This document shows, in pieces, positions 25,450-34,439 of a DNA stretch of 63,624 nt. Each line of letters begins with the position of its first letter. The first letter of the stretch is position 1. The stretch comes from Streptomyces viridiviolaceus. Lineage in GTDB: Bacteria > Actinomycetota > Actinomycetes > Streptomycetales > Streptomycetaceae. A program made the position numbers and the translations under genes. The notes beneath the pieces are model-generated. The model was not told the DNA's origin. It was given only the letters and a program-made list of their open reading frames with translations, and did not search any database. The stretch is taken from the NCBI RefSeq assembly GCF_014650995.1, contig NZ_BMWA01000040.1, positions 1 to 63,624 on the forward strand, in the 5' to 3' direction.

Positions 25450-26939
25450 TGGACGCCACCCACCTTCAGCGGCAGCGGCGCCTGCCAGGCCCCATAGGGC
25501 TGCTGCAACAGGCTGGAGTCGAAACCGACGCGGCGCAGGTCGTCGATGCAGCCCGGATCCATCCGCGGCACGGCCCGTAGCTCACCGAACTCGAGGCCGG
25601 GGGAGAAGATCTCGTTGGTGGCGGGACGACCGGACTCACCGATCCCGGTCAGCTCCAGGACGTGGGAGACGTAGCGGTGGCGGCGGCCGCCGATCTGCGT
25701 TTCGTCCGTCATGTCGACGTACACGATGAAGTCCAGGCCGTTGGCGGTCTGCCGGTAGGCGAGCTGCTCGGACAGATTGCCCTGCGCCAGCGCGTACAGC
25801 TCGGCGATCCGGTCGAAGATGATGTCCGGGCGGCGGGCGTGGATCGTGCACAGGTTGCCGCCGGCCCCGTTGGTCAGGGCCTGCATCATCGCCACAACTT
25901 CCGGGCCGCGGACCTCGCCGACCACGATCCGCTCCAGCGACATCCGCAGCGCCGGGTGCATCAGGTCCAGCAGCGTGACCTCGCCGGCACCGCGCCCGGT
26001 GAGGTCCTTCTCCCCGTTGGACTCCCGTCCGATCAGGGAGACGACCTGGCGGTGGTAGCCGTTGGCGTGGGCGAACAGCTCGTCCTCGGTCTGGATGGTC
26101 GCGAACCGCGTCTCCGGGTCGAACTCCTTGAGCATCGCCCGCAGCAGCGTCGTCTTCCCCGCCTTCTGCTTCCCCGCGATCATGATGTTCTTCTCCGCAC
26201 GCACACAAGCGCCGAGGAATTCGCGCAGGACCGGGTCGATCGTGCCCAGCCGGACCAGATCGTCCAGATCAGCGTGCGAGACGCGGTGCCGGCGAATGAC
26301 CGCATACGTCATCGGCCCGAGCCCCGTGACCGCCTGCAGCCGGGACCCGTCCTGCAGCGACAGCGCCAGGGTGGGGTTCGCGGTGGAGATGGTCCGCTCC
26401 TGGTGCCCGGACCCCCGGGCCAGCTCCCGCAACAGCTCCAGTAACTCCTCCTCGGAGTCCGCGATCGGCCCGACCATGCGGCGTTCCCCGTCGCCGTAGT
26501 CCAGCCACACCTCATCCGGGCCCTGGATGATGATGTCCTCAACCCGCTCATCGTCCAGATACGGCTGCAGCCGCCCCGCCCGGTACAGCAGGTCATAGAC
26601 GGCACGCCGCAGCGCCTCGTCCTGCTGCGGAGTCATCGCTGCGGCATCCGACCACACCGCGACAGCCTCGGTGATCCAGTCCAGGCAGCGCTGCTCCTCG
26701 CTGGCCCGGTCCATGTCCGGCGCTGTCTTCAGGAGCTCCTCGCGCTGCTTGGCGACCTGCGAGGCGATGTGCCGGGCGACCTTGTAGTCCACCGTGACCT
26801 GGGGCGTGGCCGTACCCAGTGCACGGCTGCTCGAGGCAGTGCCCGTGGGCGAAGCGTTCACCTGCCGTGGCGGGGCAGCGCTGGGCCTACCGGGAGGAGG
26901 GGCGACCGTGGGGTCGGCGTGCAGGGGCCTACCGCGCAT
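25446..26939 (-). CDS. tadA: TadA/CpaF-type pilus assembly ATPase
   Basis: 497 aa; ATG 26939 has GAGGTG upstream and overlaps TadZ by 11 bases. A Pro-rich N-terminus precedes the CpaF core: Walker A AGKQKAGKTTLL near residues 252-264, Walker B-like ERIVVGEVRGPEV, and the His-box segment GNLCTIHARRPD. It is a hexameric secretion ATPase that powers Tad pilus or related export. Complete relative to the family. Confidence 0.9.
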   Translation of the reverse strand: MRGRPLHADPTVAPPPGRPSAAPPRQVNASPTGTASSSRALGTATPQVTVDYKVARHIASQVAKQREELLKTAPDMDRASEEQRCLDWITEAVAVWSDAAAMTPQQDEALRRAVYDLLYRAGRLQPYLDDERVEDIIIQGPDEVWLDYGDGERRMVGPIADSEEELLELLRELARGSGHQERTISTANPTLALSLQDGSRLQAVTGLGPMTYAVIRRHRVSHADLDDLVRLGTIDPVLREFLGACVRAEKNIMIAGKQKAGKTTLLRAMLKEFDPETRFATIQTEDELFAHANGYHRQVVSLIGRESNGEKDLTGRGAGEVTLLDLMHPALRMSLERIVVGEVRGPEVVAMMQALTNGAGGNLCTIHARRPDIIFDRIAELYALAQGNLSEQLAYRQTANGLDFIVYVDMTDETQIGGRRHRYVSHVLELTGIGESGRPATNEIFSPGLEFGELRAVPRMDPGCIDDLRRVGFDSSLLQQPYGAWQAPLPLKVGGVQ

Positions 26940-27756
26940 GCGTCACCTCTGCATCCCTCGACGGGGCACGGTGCGGGCCGAGACGGGCACGACGCGCAGC
27001 CACCCGCTGGACCAGCAGGGTGCTCGCGGTGCGGGCCGCCTTCATCAACGGAGCCTTGGTGAAATGGCGTGGCTGGTCGGCCCCGTCAGAGAGCACGCGC
27101 GCGTCCTTCGGCGCGTACGGAAGGGTCGCCACCACCGGTACCTGCAGCACGCGCTGCACTTCACCCGCCGGGTAAGGTCCCTCGTCGATCACGATCAGGC
27201 CGACGTTGCCGACGCGTTCCTCCAGCTCGCTGACCCGGCCCTGCGCGGCCTGCAGACAGCGCAGGGTGTTGCGGACGACGACCAGCACGGCGTCGGCCTG
27301 CTCGGCCAGGACACCAGACGGGCCGACGGCTCCGCGGCGGCCGAGGTCGACCAGCACGTCGTGCCCGTGGTCGGCGTCGATACCGCGGAACATCACCGCC
27401 AGCCCCTTCCAGACCGAGCTCAGGCTCGCCGCCTGCGCAGGATCGGTGATTCCGGGCAGCAGCAACCGGTCGCGTGGCGACTCGGCCTTGCCGTCCTCGC
27501 TGCTCAGATCGATCAGCTGCCGCCAGAACGCCTCGCCGAACTCGCCCTTCCGGGCCGCGACCGACAGGTTCCGCAGCCCGTACCGGTCCCCGAGGGTGCC
27601 CTGCAGCAGGCCGTGCAGCACGGCGCCCCCGTCGGGATCACACTCGGCCAGCACCATCCGCCGGCCCACTTCCACAGGCCACGACAGCAGCAGAGCGAGA
27701 GCGCTGGTGGTCACGCCGGGAGCACCGCTGCACCCAGCCAGCGCGATGACCGCCAT
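26929..27756 (-). CDS. TadZ/CpaE-like ParA-family protein
   Basis: 275 aa; ATG 27756 shares a base with the upstream stop. It begins MAVIALAGCSGAPGVTTSAL: the deviant Walker A of ParA proteins (KGGVGKT) is replaced by SGAPGVTT with no lysine, as in many actinobacterial TadZ-like proteins that localise the pilus machine rather than segregate DNA. VLAECDPDGG supplies the Walker A' Asp. It may bind ATP weakly or not at all. Confidence 0.75.
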   Translation of the reverse strand: MAVIALAGCSGAPGVTTSALALLLSWPVEVGRRMVLAECDPDGGAVLHGLLQGTLGDRYGLRNLSVAARKGEFGEAFWRQLIDLSSEDGKAESPRDRLLLPGITDPAQAASLSSVWKGLAVMFRGIDADHGHDVLVDLGRRGAVGPSGVLAEQADAVLVVVRNTLRCLQAAQGRVSELEERVGNVGLIVIDEGPYPAGEVQRVLQVPVVATLPYAPKDARVLSDGADQPRHFTKAPLMKAARTASTLLVQRVAARRARLGPHRAPSRDAEVTHAR

Positions 27757-28466
27757 CAGCTGCCCTCCGGCGCGTCGAGAACCAGACGCAGCGTGCCCGC
27801 CGCCACCCACGCCGCAGCCGTGGGTCCCTCAGCCGCCGACGTGGCCACGTCCACGACCACCACCCCAGTGCCGGGCGCGGCCTTCGACGCCTTCACCACC
27901 CGCCCCGCGATGGTCCTCGGCGAAGCATCGTCGGACGCCCCACCTGTGTCCGCCGCGCCTTGGGCAGGCACATGAACCAGCCGGACCTTCTGGCCCGGCA
28001 CCAGGGCAGTAGCGGGGACCTGTTCGGGCTTGAGGCCGATCGGGACCAGTTGCTCTCCGGCCTTCACCAGGGAGTCCTTCGTCACCTGCGTCGGGGCCAG
28101 CAACGAGCCAGGCTTCAGCTCCACCGCCGCCCGCTTGCCCACCACCGAGTCCACGTCATCGGCACGTACGGCCTTCACGGCCGGGTCCAGGGCTACCGAG
28201 GCCTTACCTAAATCCTGCTCGGTGACGACCTGGCCGACCTGGACGTCCCGGACCACGGTCACCACCTGGGTGCGCTGTCCCACCTGGAGCAGCAGGACGG
28301 CAACACCGGCGCCTCCCGCGGCGATGAGAGCCAGTGACAACGCGATGACACCTGGCCGGCGCCTGCGGGCGGACACCCGCGGGGGAGCGACCGGTCCGGC
28401 GACCTGCGCCTGCTGGCGTACTCCGTTCGCACTGGCAGCACCAGCGCGTTCCTTCGTCTTGCTCAA
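27756..28466 (-). CDS. SAF-domain CpaB/RcpC-like protein
   Basis: 236 aa with one membrane anchor near residues 39-60 (PGVIALSLALIAAGGAGVAVLLL), then an SAF fold (VTVVRDVQVGQVVTEQDLGKASVAL, VVGKRAAVELKPGSLLAPTQV). CpaB/RcpC proteins connect the Tad machine with the cell envelope. In Gram-positive cells without an outer-membrane secretin it probably binds the wall. Third gene of the Tad operon. Confidence 0.8.
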   Translation of the reverse strand: MSKTKERAGAASANGVRQQAQVAGPVAPPRVSARRRRPGVIALSLALIAAGGAGVAVLLLQVGQRTQVVTVVRDVQVGQVVTEQDLGKASVALDPAVKAVRADDVDSVVGKRAAVELKPGSLLAPTQVTKDSLVKAGEQLVPIGLKPEQVPATALVPGQKVRLVHVPAQGAADTGGASDDASPRTIAGRVVKASKAAPGTGVVVVDVATSAAEGPTAAAWVAAGTLRLVLDAPEGS

Positions 28467-28489
28467 CGTTCTGTTCCTTCCGGCGGCTT

Positions 28490-29344
28490 CTACCTGACGA
28501 CCTGCAGCTCACCGACCGGCACCTGTACGTCGGACTGCCGGACCTCCGTCAGCTGCCCGGCCTCACCGCCGCCCTGCCAGTCGATCGTCCACGTGGACGT
28601 CGCGGTGACCGCGTACCTGCCGCCAGGTGCACTGGCCGAGGTCGTGGAATAGAGATGTCCGCAGGTCGGCGACTGGGTCATGTCCGCGGAGCCGGTGTAC
28701 GGGGTGCCGGGGCCGTTGCACGTCACGCTGGTGCCGTCGCCCATCTGCCACACGATCTTCGACACCTTCGCTGTTGCGGTGACCGTGATGTCGCCCGCCG
28801 ACGCTGACGCAGTGTTGGGTCCGAAGGTCGTGGCGCTCTGGTTGACCCACATCCACATCGGAACGCCGACCGTGTACTTACCGTTCGCCCGCGGGCTGGC
28901 GATGTCGGGGCCGAGCAGGGTCATCTTGTCCACGGCCTGCTGGGCGACGACTTCGGGATCCACTGCAGGCACGTTCTGCCCGGGGTCGGCGCCGACGACC
29001 TCCACATCGACGAGACCTGCCTGCCCGTCGGCCACGCATACTCGCTCGTAGACGGTCTCCCCGTCGCGGTAGTACTGGCTTCCAGGCGGCGGCTGGGGGT
29101 CCATCTTGCGTACGTGGCAGTCCCGCGCAGGTGCCGCCCCCTTACCTCTGGAGGTCTGCTCTCCCTGGCTGCTGCCGCTGTCCGTGTCGCCGGTCTTGCC
29201 GGGGACGCGCACTCCGACGCAGAACGACATGAGGTCGCAGGTTCCCTTGCTGATATCCGGATCATCACCCGCGTACGCGGGAGCTCCTCCGGCGGTGATC
29301 AGTAAGCAGGCAAGAGACGCAGCACTGGCTCGTCTCATCAGCAT
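28490..29344 (-). CDS. Secreted protein of the Tad locus
   Basis: 284 aa from ATG 29344 (AGGACA upstream; ATG 29338 is an alternative). The signal peptide ends near AYAGDD (MRRASAASLACLLITAGGAPAYA). The mature part has four or more Cys (GTCDLMSFC, RDCHVRK, ERVCVAD) and a C-terminal beta region (AGDITVTATAKVSKIVWQMG, GRYAVTATSTWTIDWQGG) like PKD-type surface domains. Its position suggests a pilus-associated exported protein. No enzyme motif. Confidence 0.7.
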   Translation of the reverse strand: MLMRRASAASLACLLITAGGAPAYAGDDPDISKGTCDLMSFCVGVRVPGKTGDTDSGSSQGEQTSRGKGAAPARDCHVRKMDPQPPPGSQYYRDGETVYERVCVADGQAGLVDVEVVGADPGQNVPAVDPEVVAQQAVDKMTLLGPDIASPRANGKYTVGVPMWMWVNQSATTFGPNTASASAGDITVTATAKVSKIVWQMGDGTSVTCNGPGTPYTGSADMTQSPTCGHLYSTTSASAPGGRYAVTATSTWTIDWQGGGEAGQLTEVRQSDVQVPVGELQVVR

Positions 29345-29949
29345 GCTTTGTCCTGGGGAGTTACCTTGACGATGACCCAACGGCCGTACCACTTCTCCGC
29401 CGCGGCCTTGACGACGTACTTGGTCAGCCGTTCCTCGGGAAGCTCGACCTCCTTGCCGTCGGACTGCTGGACGAGTTTCCAGTCCGAGACGTCCGCGCAG
29501 TCGGTCAACGCGCCCCTCGGCACCCTCTGGTCGGTGTCAACAGAAGTCACCTGCGGTGCCAGCGTCGGCTGACCTGTTGCCACCAGTCCTTTGGTCTTGA
29601 GGGCTTTCACCTCCGCCTCAGCCTCCGCGTACGCCTCAGCTACGGCGAACTTCTTCAGCTGTGTCCCCTGCACACTCCCGTTGGCATACGCCTTGACCTT
29701 CTCATCCCAATAGCTGCGATATGCCGCCTCAATAGCGGCGCCCGGGTCGGCGGTGGGCGAGGCTGTGGTGCGAGAAGGCGACGGAGATGCCGCAGACGTG
29801 GAGGACGAAGGCTCCTTGGAATCGCCAGCCGACGAATCGGCGCTGCAGCCGACTAGGGCCATGAGGCTGCCGGCCACGAGCAGTGCGGATGTCTGCTTGC
29901 GGATGCACACGATGCCGCGCCTTGTGCGGTGCTCTGGTTCTCGTGTCAC
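29338..29949 (-). CDS. Predicted lipoprotein, first gene of the Tad operon
   Basis: 203 aa from GTG 29949 (GGGGAG upstream). A lipobox LMALVGC puts the lipid-modified Cys at about residue 35; Ser/Thr-rich linker follows. The globular part (AAIEAAYRSYWDEKVKAYANG, YVVKAAAEKWYGRWVIVKVTPQDKAC) resembles small NTF2-like exported domains. It probably anchors at the outer face of the membrane and serves the Tad machine. Confidence 0.75.
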   Translation of the reverse strand: MTREPEHRTRRGIVCIRKQTSALLVAGSLMALVGCSADSSAGDSKEPSSSTSAASPSPSRTTASPTADPGAAIEAAYRSYWDEKVKAYANGSVQGTQLKKFAVAEAYAEAEAEVKALKTKGLVATGQPTLAPQVTSVDTDQRVPRGALTDCADVSDWKLVQQSDGKEVELPEERLTKYVVKAAAEKWYGRWVIVKVTPQDKAC

Positions 29950-30270
29950 ACGGACTCCCCGTATTGCGCGATTTTAGGGCCGATGTCCCGGCCGCCTGCG
30001 CATGACGACTCAGTTCCGCGGCCTGGTCGAGCTGCGGTGATGCGTTTGCGTGATCGCTAGATTACGCATCTGCCAGCCAACTTCCCAGCGTGGTGGTGGA
30101 GTTCACCCCTACAACTCTGGACGTATCTGGTCACTTTCTGCTTCCGAAGTCGACTTGTCTGCCTGTCTCTTCGCTCGTCACTAGTGCTAACAGGCCACTT
30201 GGCTAGATACGTTGAAACACTTGCTCGAGAGAGCGGCAGCTGACCGCGCCAGCGGACCGCAGGCTGTACT
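29950..30270. promoter_or_regulatory. Presumed promoter region of the Tad operon
   Basis: No gene. It separates the end of the conjugation operon from the Tad operon, and is AT-richer than its neighbours. It contains an inverted repeat GATGCGT (30039-30045) / ACGCATC (30064-30070) and a CACTAGTG palindrome near 30180, plausible regulator sites. Confidence 0.4.
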
Positions 30271-31186
30271 TCACAGTTCAGTCCAGGACCGCGGCTCGCC
30301 GCCACGCAGAGGCACCCAGACGTCGCCGGTCGGCCCATGCGTTTCGATGTCGTCGAGCACCGCGGCGCCCAAGGGCACCGTTCGGGCCATCGTTGCGACG
30401 AGTGGGTGTTGGGCCACCATGGCCTGCAGGTCGCTGGTCCGGTGGTCCATGACCTGCCGGGAGCCGCCGGTGAGGACGAACAGGATCCGGGGGTAGACGG
30501 GGTACCAGCGCAGCCAGGAGGGGCCGGAGAGGGCCGGCTGGCGGGAGCGTTGCCGTCCGGCCGGCTGTGGTTCGTAGGACCACAGGCGTGCGTAGTCGAT
30601 CAGTTTCGAGGCGAGGCGTTCACTGCTCATGGTGGTGCGGTCGACCTCGACGAACGCCCTGAGCTTGGTCCGCTGCCCTGGACCGGTGAGCGTGTAGTGC
30701 ATCAGCGCGTCCGTGATGACTTTCTCGCTGTCGCTGAGGGGGTGGGACACCTCGGGTGTCCAGTCCAGGGGGCCGTGCTCGTCGCCGCGCTGGTCGGGCG
30801 TCGGCGACGAACGCCAGGTGGGTGCGCAGCACCGTCAGGGTATGGGGGGTTTTCAGCGAGGCGGCGGTGGCGGAGGTGATCGGGTACGGCGGCCGTCCTC
30901 GCAGGGCGGGGAAGTCCTTCACCATCCGGGCCCCGTCACCCGTCAGATACCAGGCGCGGGTCCGGCGGGACTGGGGGAGAACGGTGTAGTCGACCAGGTT
31001 CTCGCGGCGCAGCTCGTTCAGCGGGGTGTTGACGGTCTGGCGTCTGGCGTGGGGGCGGAGCAGGGCGTGGAGCTGGCTGGTGGTGGCCATCCGGTGCTGC
31101 CCCAGTGCGGTCAGAAGCTGGTTTGGGAGCGTTTCGACGGGGCTCGGGGTGTGAGCGGTGGGCGCGGTTGGGGTGGTGGCGGTCAC
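30271..31186 (-). pseudogene. Replication-relaxation family protein, frameshifted
   Basis: From GTG 31186 (overlapping the coupling-protein stop, GTGA) the frame encodes a winged-helix N-terminus (NQLLTALGQHRMATTSQLHALL, TPLNELRRENLVDYTVLP) to LRTHLAFVADAR. About 30805 one extra base throws it out of frame; the matching continuation HGPLDWTPEVSHPLSDSEK through EVDRTTMSSERLASKL lies in the next frame and runs to 30271. Intact length would be about 305 aa. Members of this family are proposed to act in plasmid replication or relaxation and, in the absence of another relaxase here, could be the element's DNA-processing protein. Confidence 0.75.
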
Positions 31187-33798
31187 TTGTAGGTCTTCTC
31201 CTCGGTATCGGGTGTGGTGGTGGGGGCGAGCTGGGCGAGGAAGGCGTTGACCCGGCCGATCTGGCTGCTGGCGCGGGTGGTGAGCTCGTCCAGGGACGCG
31301 GTGCCGGCCGTGGTGCGGGCGGCGCGCTCGAGTGCCGCTGCGTTGTCGGGGCGGGCGTAGGCGGCGAAGACGTCGTCGAGGTGCGGTCCGGTGATCTTGA
31401 TCGGGCCGACGCGGCGGCCCTTGACTGTCAGTGACACGTAATGGTCGAACCGGTCCAGGGCGGCGACGACATCCGGCCCGGGCTCGTCGCCCCATTCGGC
31501 GGTGATGGGCGCGATGGCGGACTGGGAGCCGGCGGTGGAGGCGAGGGTGGAGGCGTTCTGCACCAGGGACAGCCGCACCGGAGTGGGCAGGCGGGCGAGG
31601 AGCTGGGTCATGCCGTGGACGTGGACCCGGTACTTGCGGAAGTCCTCGAACATGCTTGCGATGGTTTCGGGTGCGGCTCCGGTGAGGGTGATCAGCTCGT
31701 CGAAGTAGGCGCGGAACGGCACCCGTCGGGCCTCAGGGGTGTCCCGGCGGGAACGGACCGCGCGCAGCAGGTCCCGGGCCAGGAGGGCGGTGATGAGCCG
31801 GTCGGTGGGTCCGTTGCCGCCCGGGCACACCCACACGATCATTTTCGAGTCCATGGCTGCGCGGATGTTGTAGACGCCGGCCGGCTGGCCGAGGAAGGCG
31901 CGGGTGACAGGGTTGGCGACCAGGCGGGTGATCGGGTTGAGAACGACGGCGAAGGCATCGACGGGCAGCGTGGGGAACACGGTCCGCCACCAGGCGCGGG
32001 TCTCCTCGTCGAGGCGCCCCTCCACACCGCCGAGGGCGGCAGCACCGAAGGCGGTGTCGGTGAGCAGGGCCCGCACGTGGAAGAGGGTGGTCTGGTCCTC
32101 GGGCCGTCCGGCCTGGCAGGCGGCGTCGTTGACGGCGACGAGGACGGCGAGAGCGGCGGTGAAGATGGTCAGCGCGCGGGGGGCTGTGGCGTCGTCCCAG
32201 CCGAGGACGGAGGCGAAGGCGTCCGCGGTGGCCTCGACGACCTCGTGCGCGACCTGCCCGTGACGCATGTCGAGCGGGTTCCACGAGCTGACCTGCGGGG
32301 CAGGTCCGTGGGCGCCCAGGTCGATCAGGGCGATGCGGTCCGCGAGGGTGTCGTGGACGAGGAAGGGCAGGGCGCGGGGCCAGGAGTCGCGGTGGGGGTC
32401 GACGAACATCAGCCCGCCACCGGCATGAGCCCAGCCGATCGCCTGCGCGAGGGCCCGCTCGGTCTTGCCGCCGCCCGCCTTGCCCACACCCACCTCGAAC
32501 AACGTCTCCTTGGCGTAGGTGGCGACGAGGCGCTCCCGTCCGTCCGGACTGCGATAGATGCCCTGCAGCAGCAGCTCCGGGTTGCCGAATTCGAAGGTCG
32601 GCAGGTCACCGGCGAGCAGCGGCAGCCGGCAGTGCACGGTGGGCGGCTTGAGCAGACCGGTCAGTTCCTCCAGGCGGACCCAGTTCGGGCGGGGCGGCTG
32701 GCAGTGCCCCAGATTCCAGCGGCGTTCGAAGCCGCGCCGGCTGGGCCAGCGGTCCGCCCCCAGGCGCCACGGGCCCAGGTGCCAGCCGCGCATCGCCCAC
32801 CGAGAGCCGCCGCCGAACACGTCCAGGCCGGCCTGGAGCTGAGCGAGTCGTGCCTCGGCCCGCCCCTCGGTGTCGGATGCGCACATCACCAGCAGTTGCA
32901 CGCGCACCAGGTGGTCGTCGTCGGCGAGCTTCCCCAAGGCTTCGGCGGGTTCCACCCGGCGTGGCACTGGCGGCATCACCAGCCGCCGGCCACCCCCCGC
33001 CCCGTTCTGCTTGCCGCCGATCAGCTGCTGCAACTGCCAGCCCAGCGAGTCCTCCACGCCACCGGCGTCCTGCCGCAGCCACCGGGCCGCCCGCTGCGCC
33101 TCGCGCCGCTCCCGGCGGCGGGCGTCCGACATCAGCTGCACCCGCCTGGCCCGCAGCGTCCACTTCGGGGCGCGCTGGACGTCGAGCCGCAGTTCGGCCA
33201 GGTCTCCCAGTCCGGCCCGCAGGTCGGAGACGGCGTCGACCAGAGGCTGCAGCGGGTCCGGATCGAGCGGGACGTCCCGCAGCGGGGCGGTGGGCTTGCC
33301 TCGCAGGATGAACTCGGCTCGCACCACATGCTTGCGTGGCTTGTCGGCGATTGGACGGCCACGCTGGACGGTGACGGCCGGTCCGAACGGAGTGATGGAC
33401 AGCAGCCGTTCACCTCCGGCCGGTCCTTCGATGCGGTAGCGCAGCGGGCTCGACCCGTCGGCACGCAGCCTGATCTGCACCGTCTTCGTACGGCGCGGTG
33501 CCCACCACGGCATGGACGTGGACGCCCTGGCGAGCTGCACCCCGCGCCGGAAGATCTCCTCCAGGCCCGGATCGAAGTGTCTGGCCGGCACCAGTTCCAG
33601 CGCCATCCGCTCGGCCGACGCCCGGCGTGCCAGGCGGCGCACGACCCACTCAGCCAAACCCCAGCACCCGGCGACGAGCAGGGCGAGGAGATACCAGTGA
33701 GTGAGCAGCCAGCCTGCCGCGGCCGCCAGGCCGGACAGCAGACCGACGACGTCGCCAAGCGGTGTGGCGAGGGTCAGGTACGGGGCTGCGGGATCCAC
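31183..33798 (-). CDS. Coupling-type conjugative ATPase (VirD4/TraG or VirB4-like)
   Basis: 871 aa from GTG 33798 (GGAAGAAGG upstream). The N-terminal membrane helices (GLLSGLAAAAGWLL, YLLALLVAGCWGLAEWVV) precede a 300-residue region, then Walker A VGKAGGGKTERAL near residue 438 followed by GLMFVDPHRDSW, and downstream SKMIVWVCPGGNGP (Walker B-like) with FRAYFDELITLTGAAPETI. This layout fits the ATPase that docks DNA onto a type IV secretion channel. It lies between the wall hydrolase and the replication-relaxation gene. Confidence 0.78.
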   Translation of the reverse strand: MDPAAPYLTLATPLGDVVGLLSGLAAAAGWLLTHWYLLALLVAGCWGLAEWVVRRLARRASAERMALELVPARHFDPGLEEIFRRGVQLARASTSMPWWAPRRTKTVQIRLRADGSSPLRYRIEGPAGGERLLSITPFGPAVTVQRGRPIADKPRKHVVRAEFILRGKPTAPLRDVPLDPDPLQPLVDAVSDLRAGLGDLAELRLDVQRAPKWTLRARRVQLMSDARRRERREAQRAARWLRQDAGGVEDSLGWQLQQLIGGKQNGAGGGRRLVMPPVPRRVEPAEALGKLADDDHLVRVQLLVMCASDTEGRAEARLAQLQAGLDVFGGGSRWAMRGWHLGPWRLGADRWPSRRGFERRWNLGHCQPPRPNWVRLEELTGLLKPPTVHCRLPLLAGDLPTFEFGNPELLLQGIYRSPDGRERLVATYAKETLFEVGVGKAGGGKTERALAQAIGWAHAGGGLMFVDPHRDSWPRALPFLVHDTLADRIALIDLGAHGPAPQVSSWNPLDMRHGQVAHEVVEATADAFASVLGWDDATAPRALTIFTAALAVLVAVNDAACQAGRPEDQTTLFHVRALLTDTAFGAAALGGVEGRLDEETRAWWRTVFPTLPVDAFAVVLNPITRLVANPVTRAFLGQPAGVYNIRAAMDSKMIVWVCPGGNGPTDRLITALLARDLLRAVRSRRDTPEARRVPFRAYFDELITLTGAAPETIASMFEDFRKYRVHVHGMTQLLARLPTPVRLSLVQNASTLASTAGSQSAIAPITAEWGDEPGPDVVAALDRFDHYVSLTVKGRRVGPIKITGPHLDDVFAAYARPDNAAALERAARTTAGTASLDELTTRASSQIGRVNAFLAQLAPTTTPDTEEKTYK

Positions 33799-34439
33799 GC
33801 GGGACCTTCTTCCTTGTTCGTTGGGCTGGTGCGGGTGAAGTGCAGGTCGGTGATGCGGCCGTCGGTGTGGGTGCCGCCGCGGTCGGTGCCCGCCCACACC
33901 AGGTGCACCACCGCCCGGTCGGGGGCGCCGTCCTGGCGGGCGATGGCGGCCTGGATACGGAAGCGAGCGGTGGCGAACGCCGGCGCAACCTCCTGCTGGG
34001 AGGCGGCGAAGTAGGCGGGCCACCGGTCGCGGCCCACACCGGTCGCGTCGGCTCGCAGCAGCGCGCGGCCGGCCGTGAGCAGCTGCCGCTCGTCGACGGC
34101 GTCGAGGTCGGCGGGCCAGGCGGTGTTCAGGGCCTGCTGGATGGCCCGGTCACCCGCGGTCCCTTCGCCGTGCGGCGGCAGCGCCCACGTGGACGTGGAC
34201 ATGGACGGCGTAGGCGCCGGGGCTTCGGCGACCTTGGGTGTGTTCCTGGCGGCGGGCGGCGCGCTGGAGGACGACGGCGCCGGGTCGCCCTTCGGGGTGG
34301 TGTCGGCCTGGCGTACCGGGGCGGCGGCTCCTCGGGGGCCGGACTGGGGCGGCCACGTCAGCATGGCCGCCCCCACCACCGTGAGGATGAGGGTGGCGGT
34401 CAGCAGCAGGCGCGGGGAGCGGGGCGAGGGGGTGCTCAT
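33774..34439 (-). CDS. Membrane-anchored exported protein of the conjugation operon
   Basis: 221 aa; ATG overlaps the hydrolase stop (ATGA). One N-terminal anchor (LLLTATLILTVVGAAMLTW), a Pro/Ser/Ala linker, then a domain (AGDRAIQQALNTAWPADLDAVD, FATARFRIQAAIARQDG, VVHLVWAGTDRGGT). No family is recognised. Its 3' end overlaps the coupling ATPase start. Probably a structural piece of the transfer channel on the outer face. Confidence 0.65.
   Translation of the reverse strand: MSTPSPRSPRLLLTATLILTVVGAAMLTWPPQSGPRGAAAPVRQADTTPKGDPAPSSSSAPPAARNTPKVAEAPAPTPSMSTSTWALPPHGEGTAGDRAIQQALNTAWPADLDAVDERQLLTAGRALLRADATGVGRDRWPAYFAASQQEVAPAFATARFRIQAAIARQDGAPDRAVVHLVWAGTDRGGTHTDGRITDLHFTRTSPTNKEEGPAWIPQPRT

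Noticed and set aside
31441..34014. 857-codon rightward open frame antisense to the coupling ATPase
   Set aside because: It mirrors a real gene, has no ribosome site or domain, and is explained by the absence of AT-rich stops in high-GC DNA.
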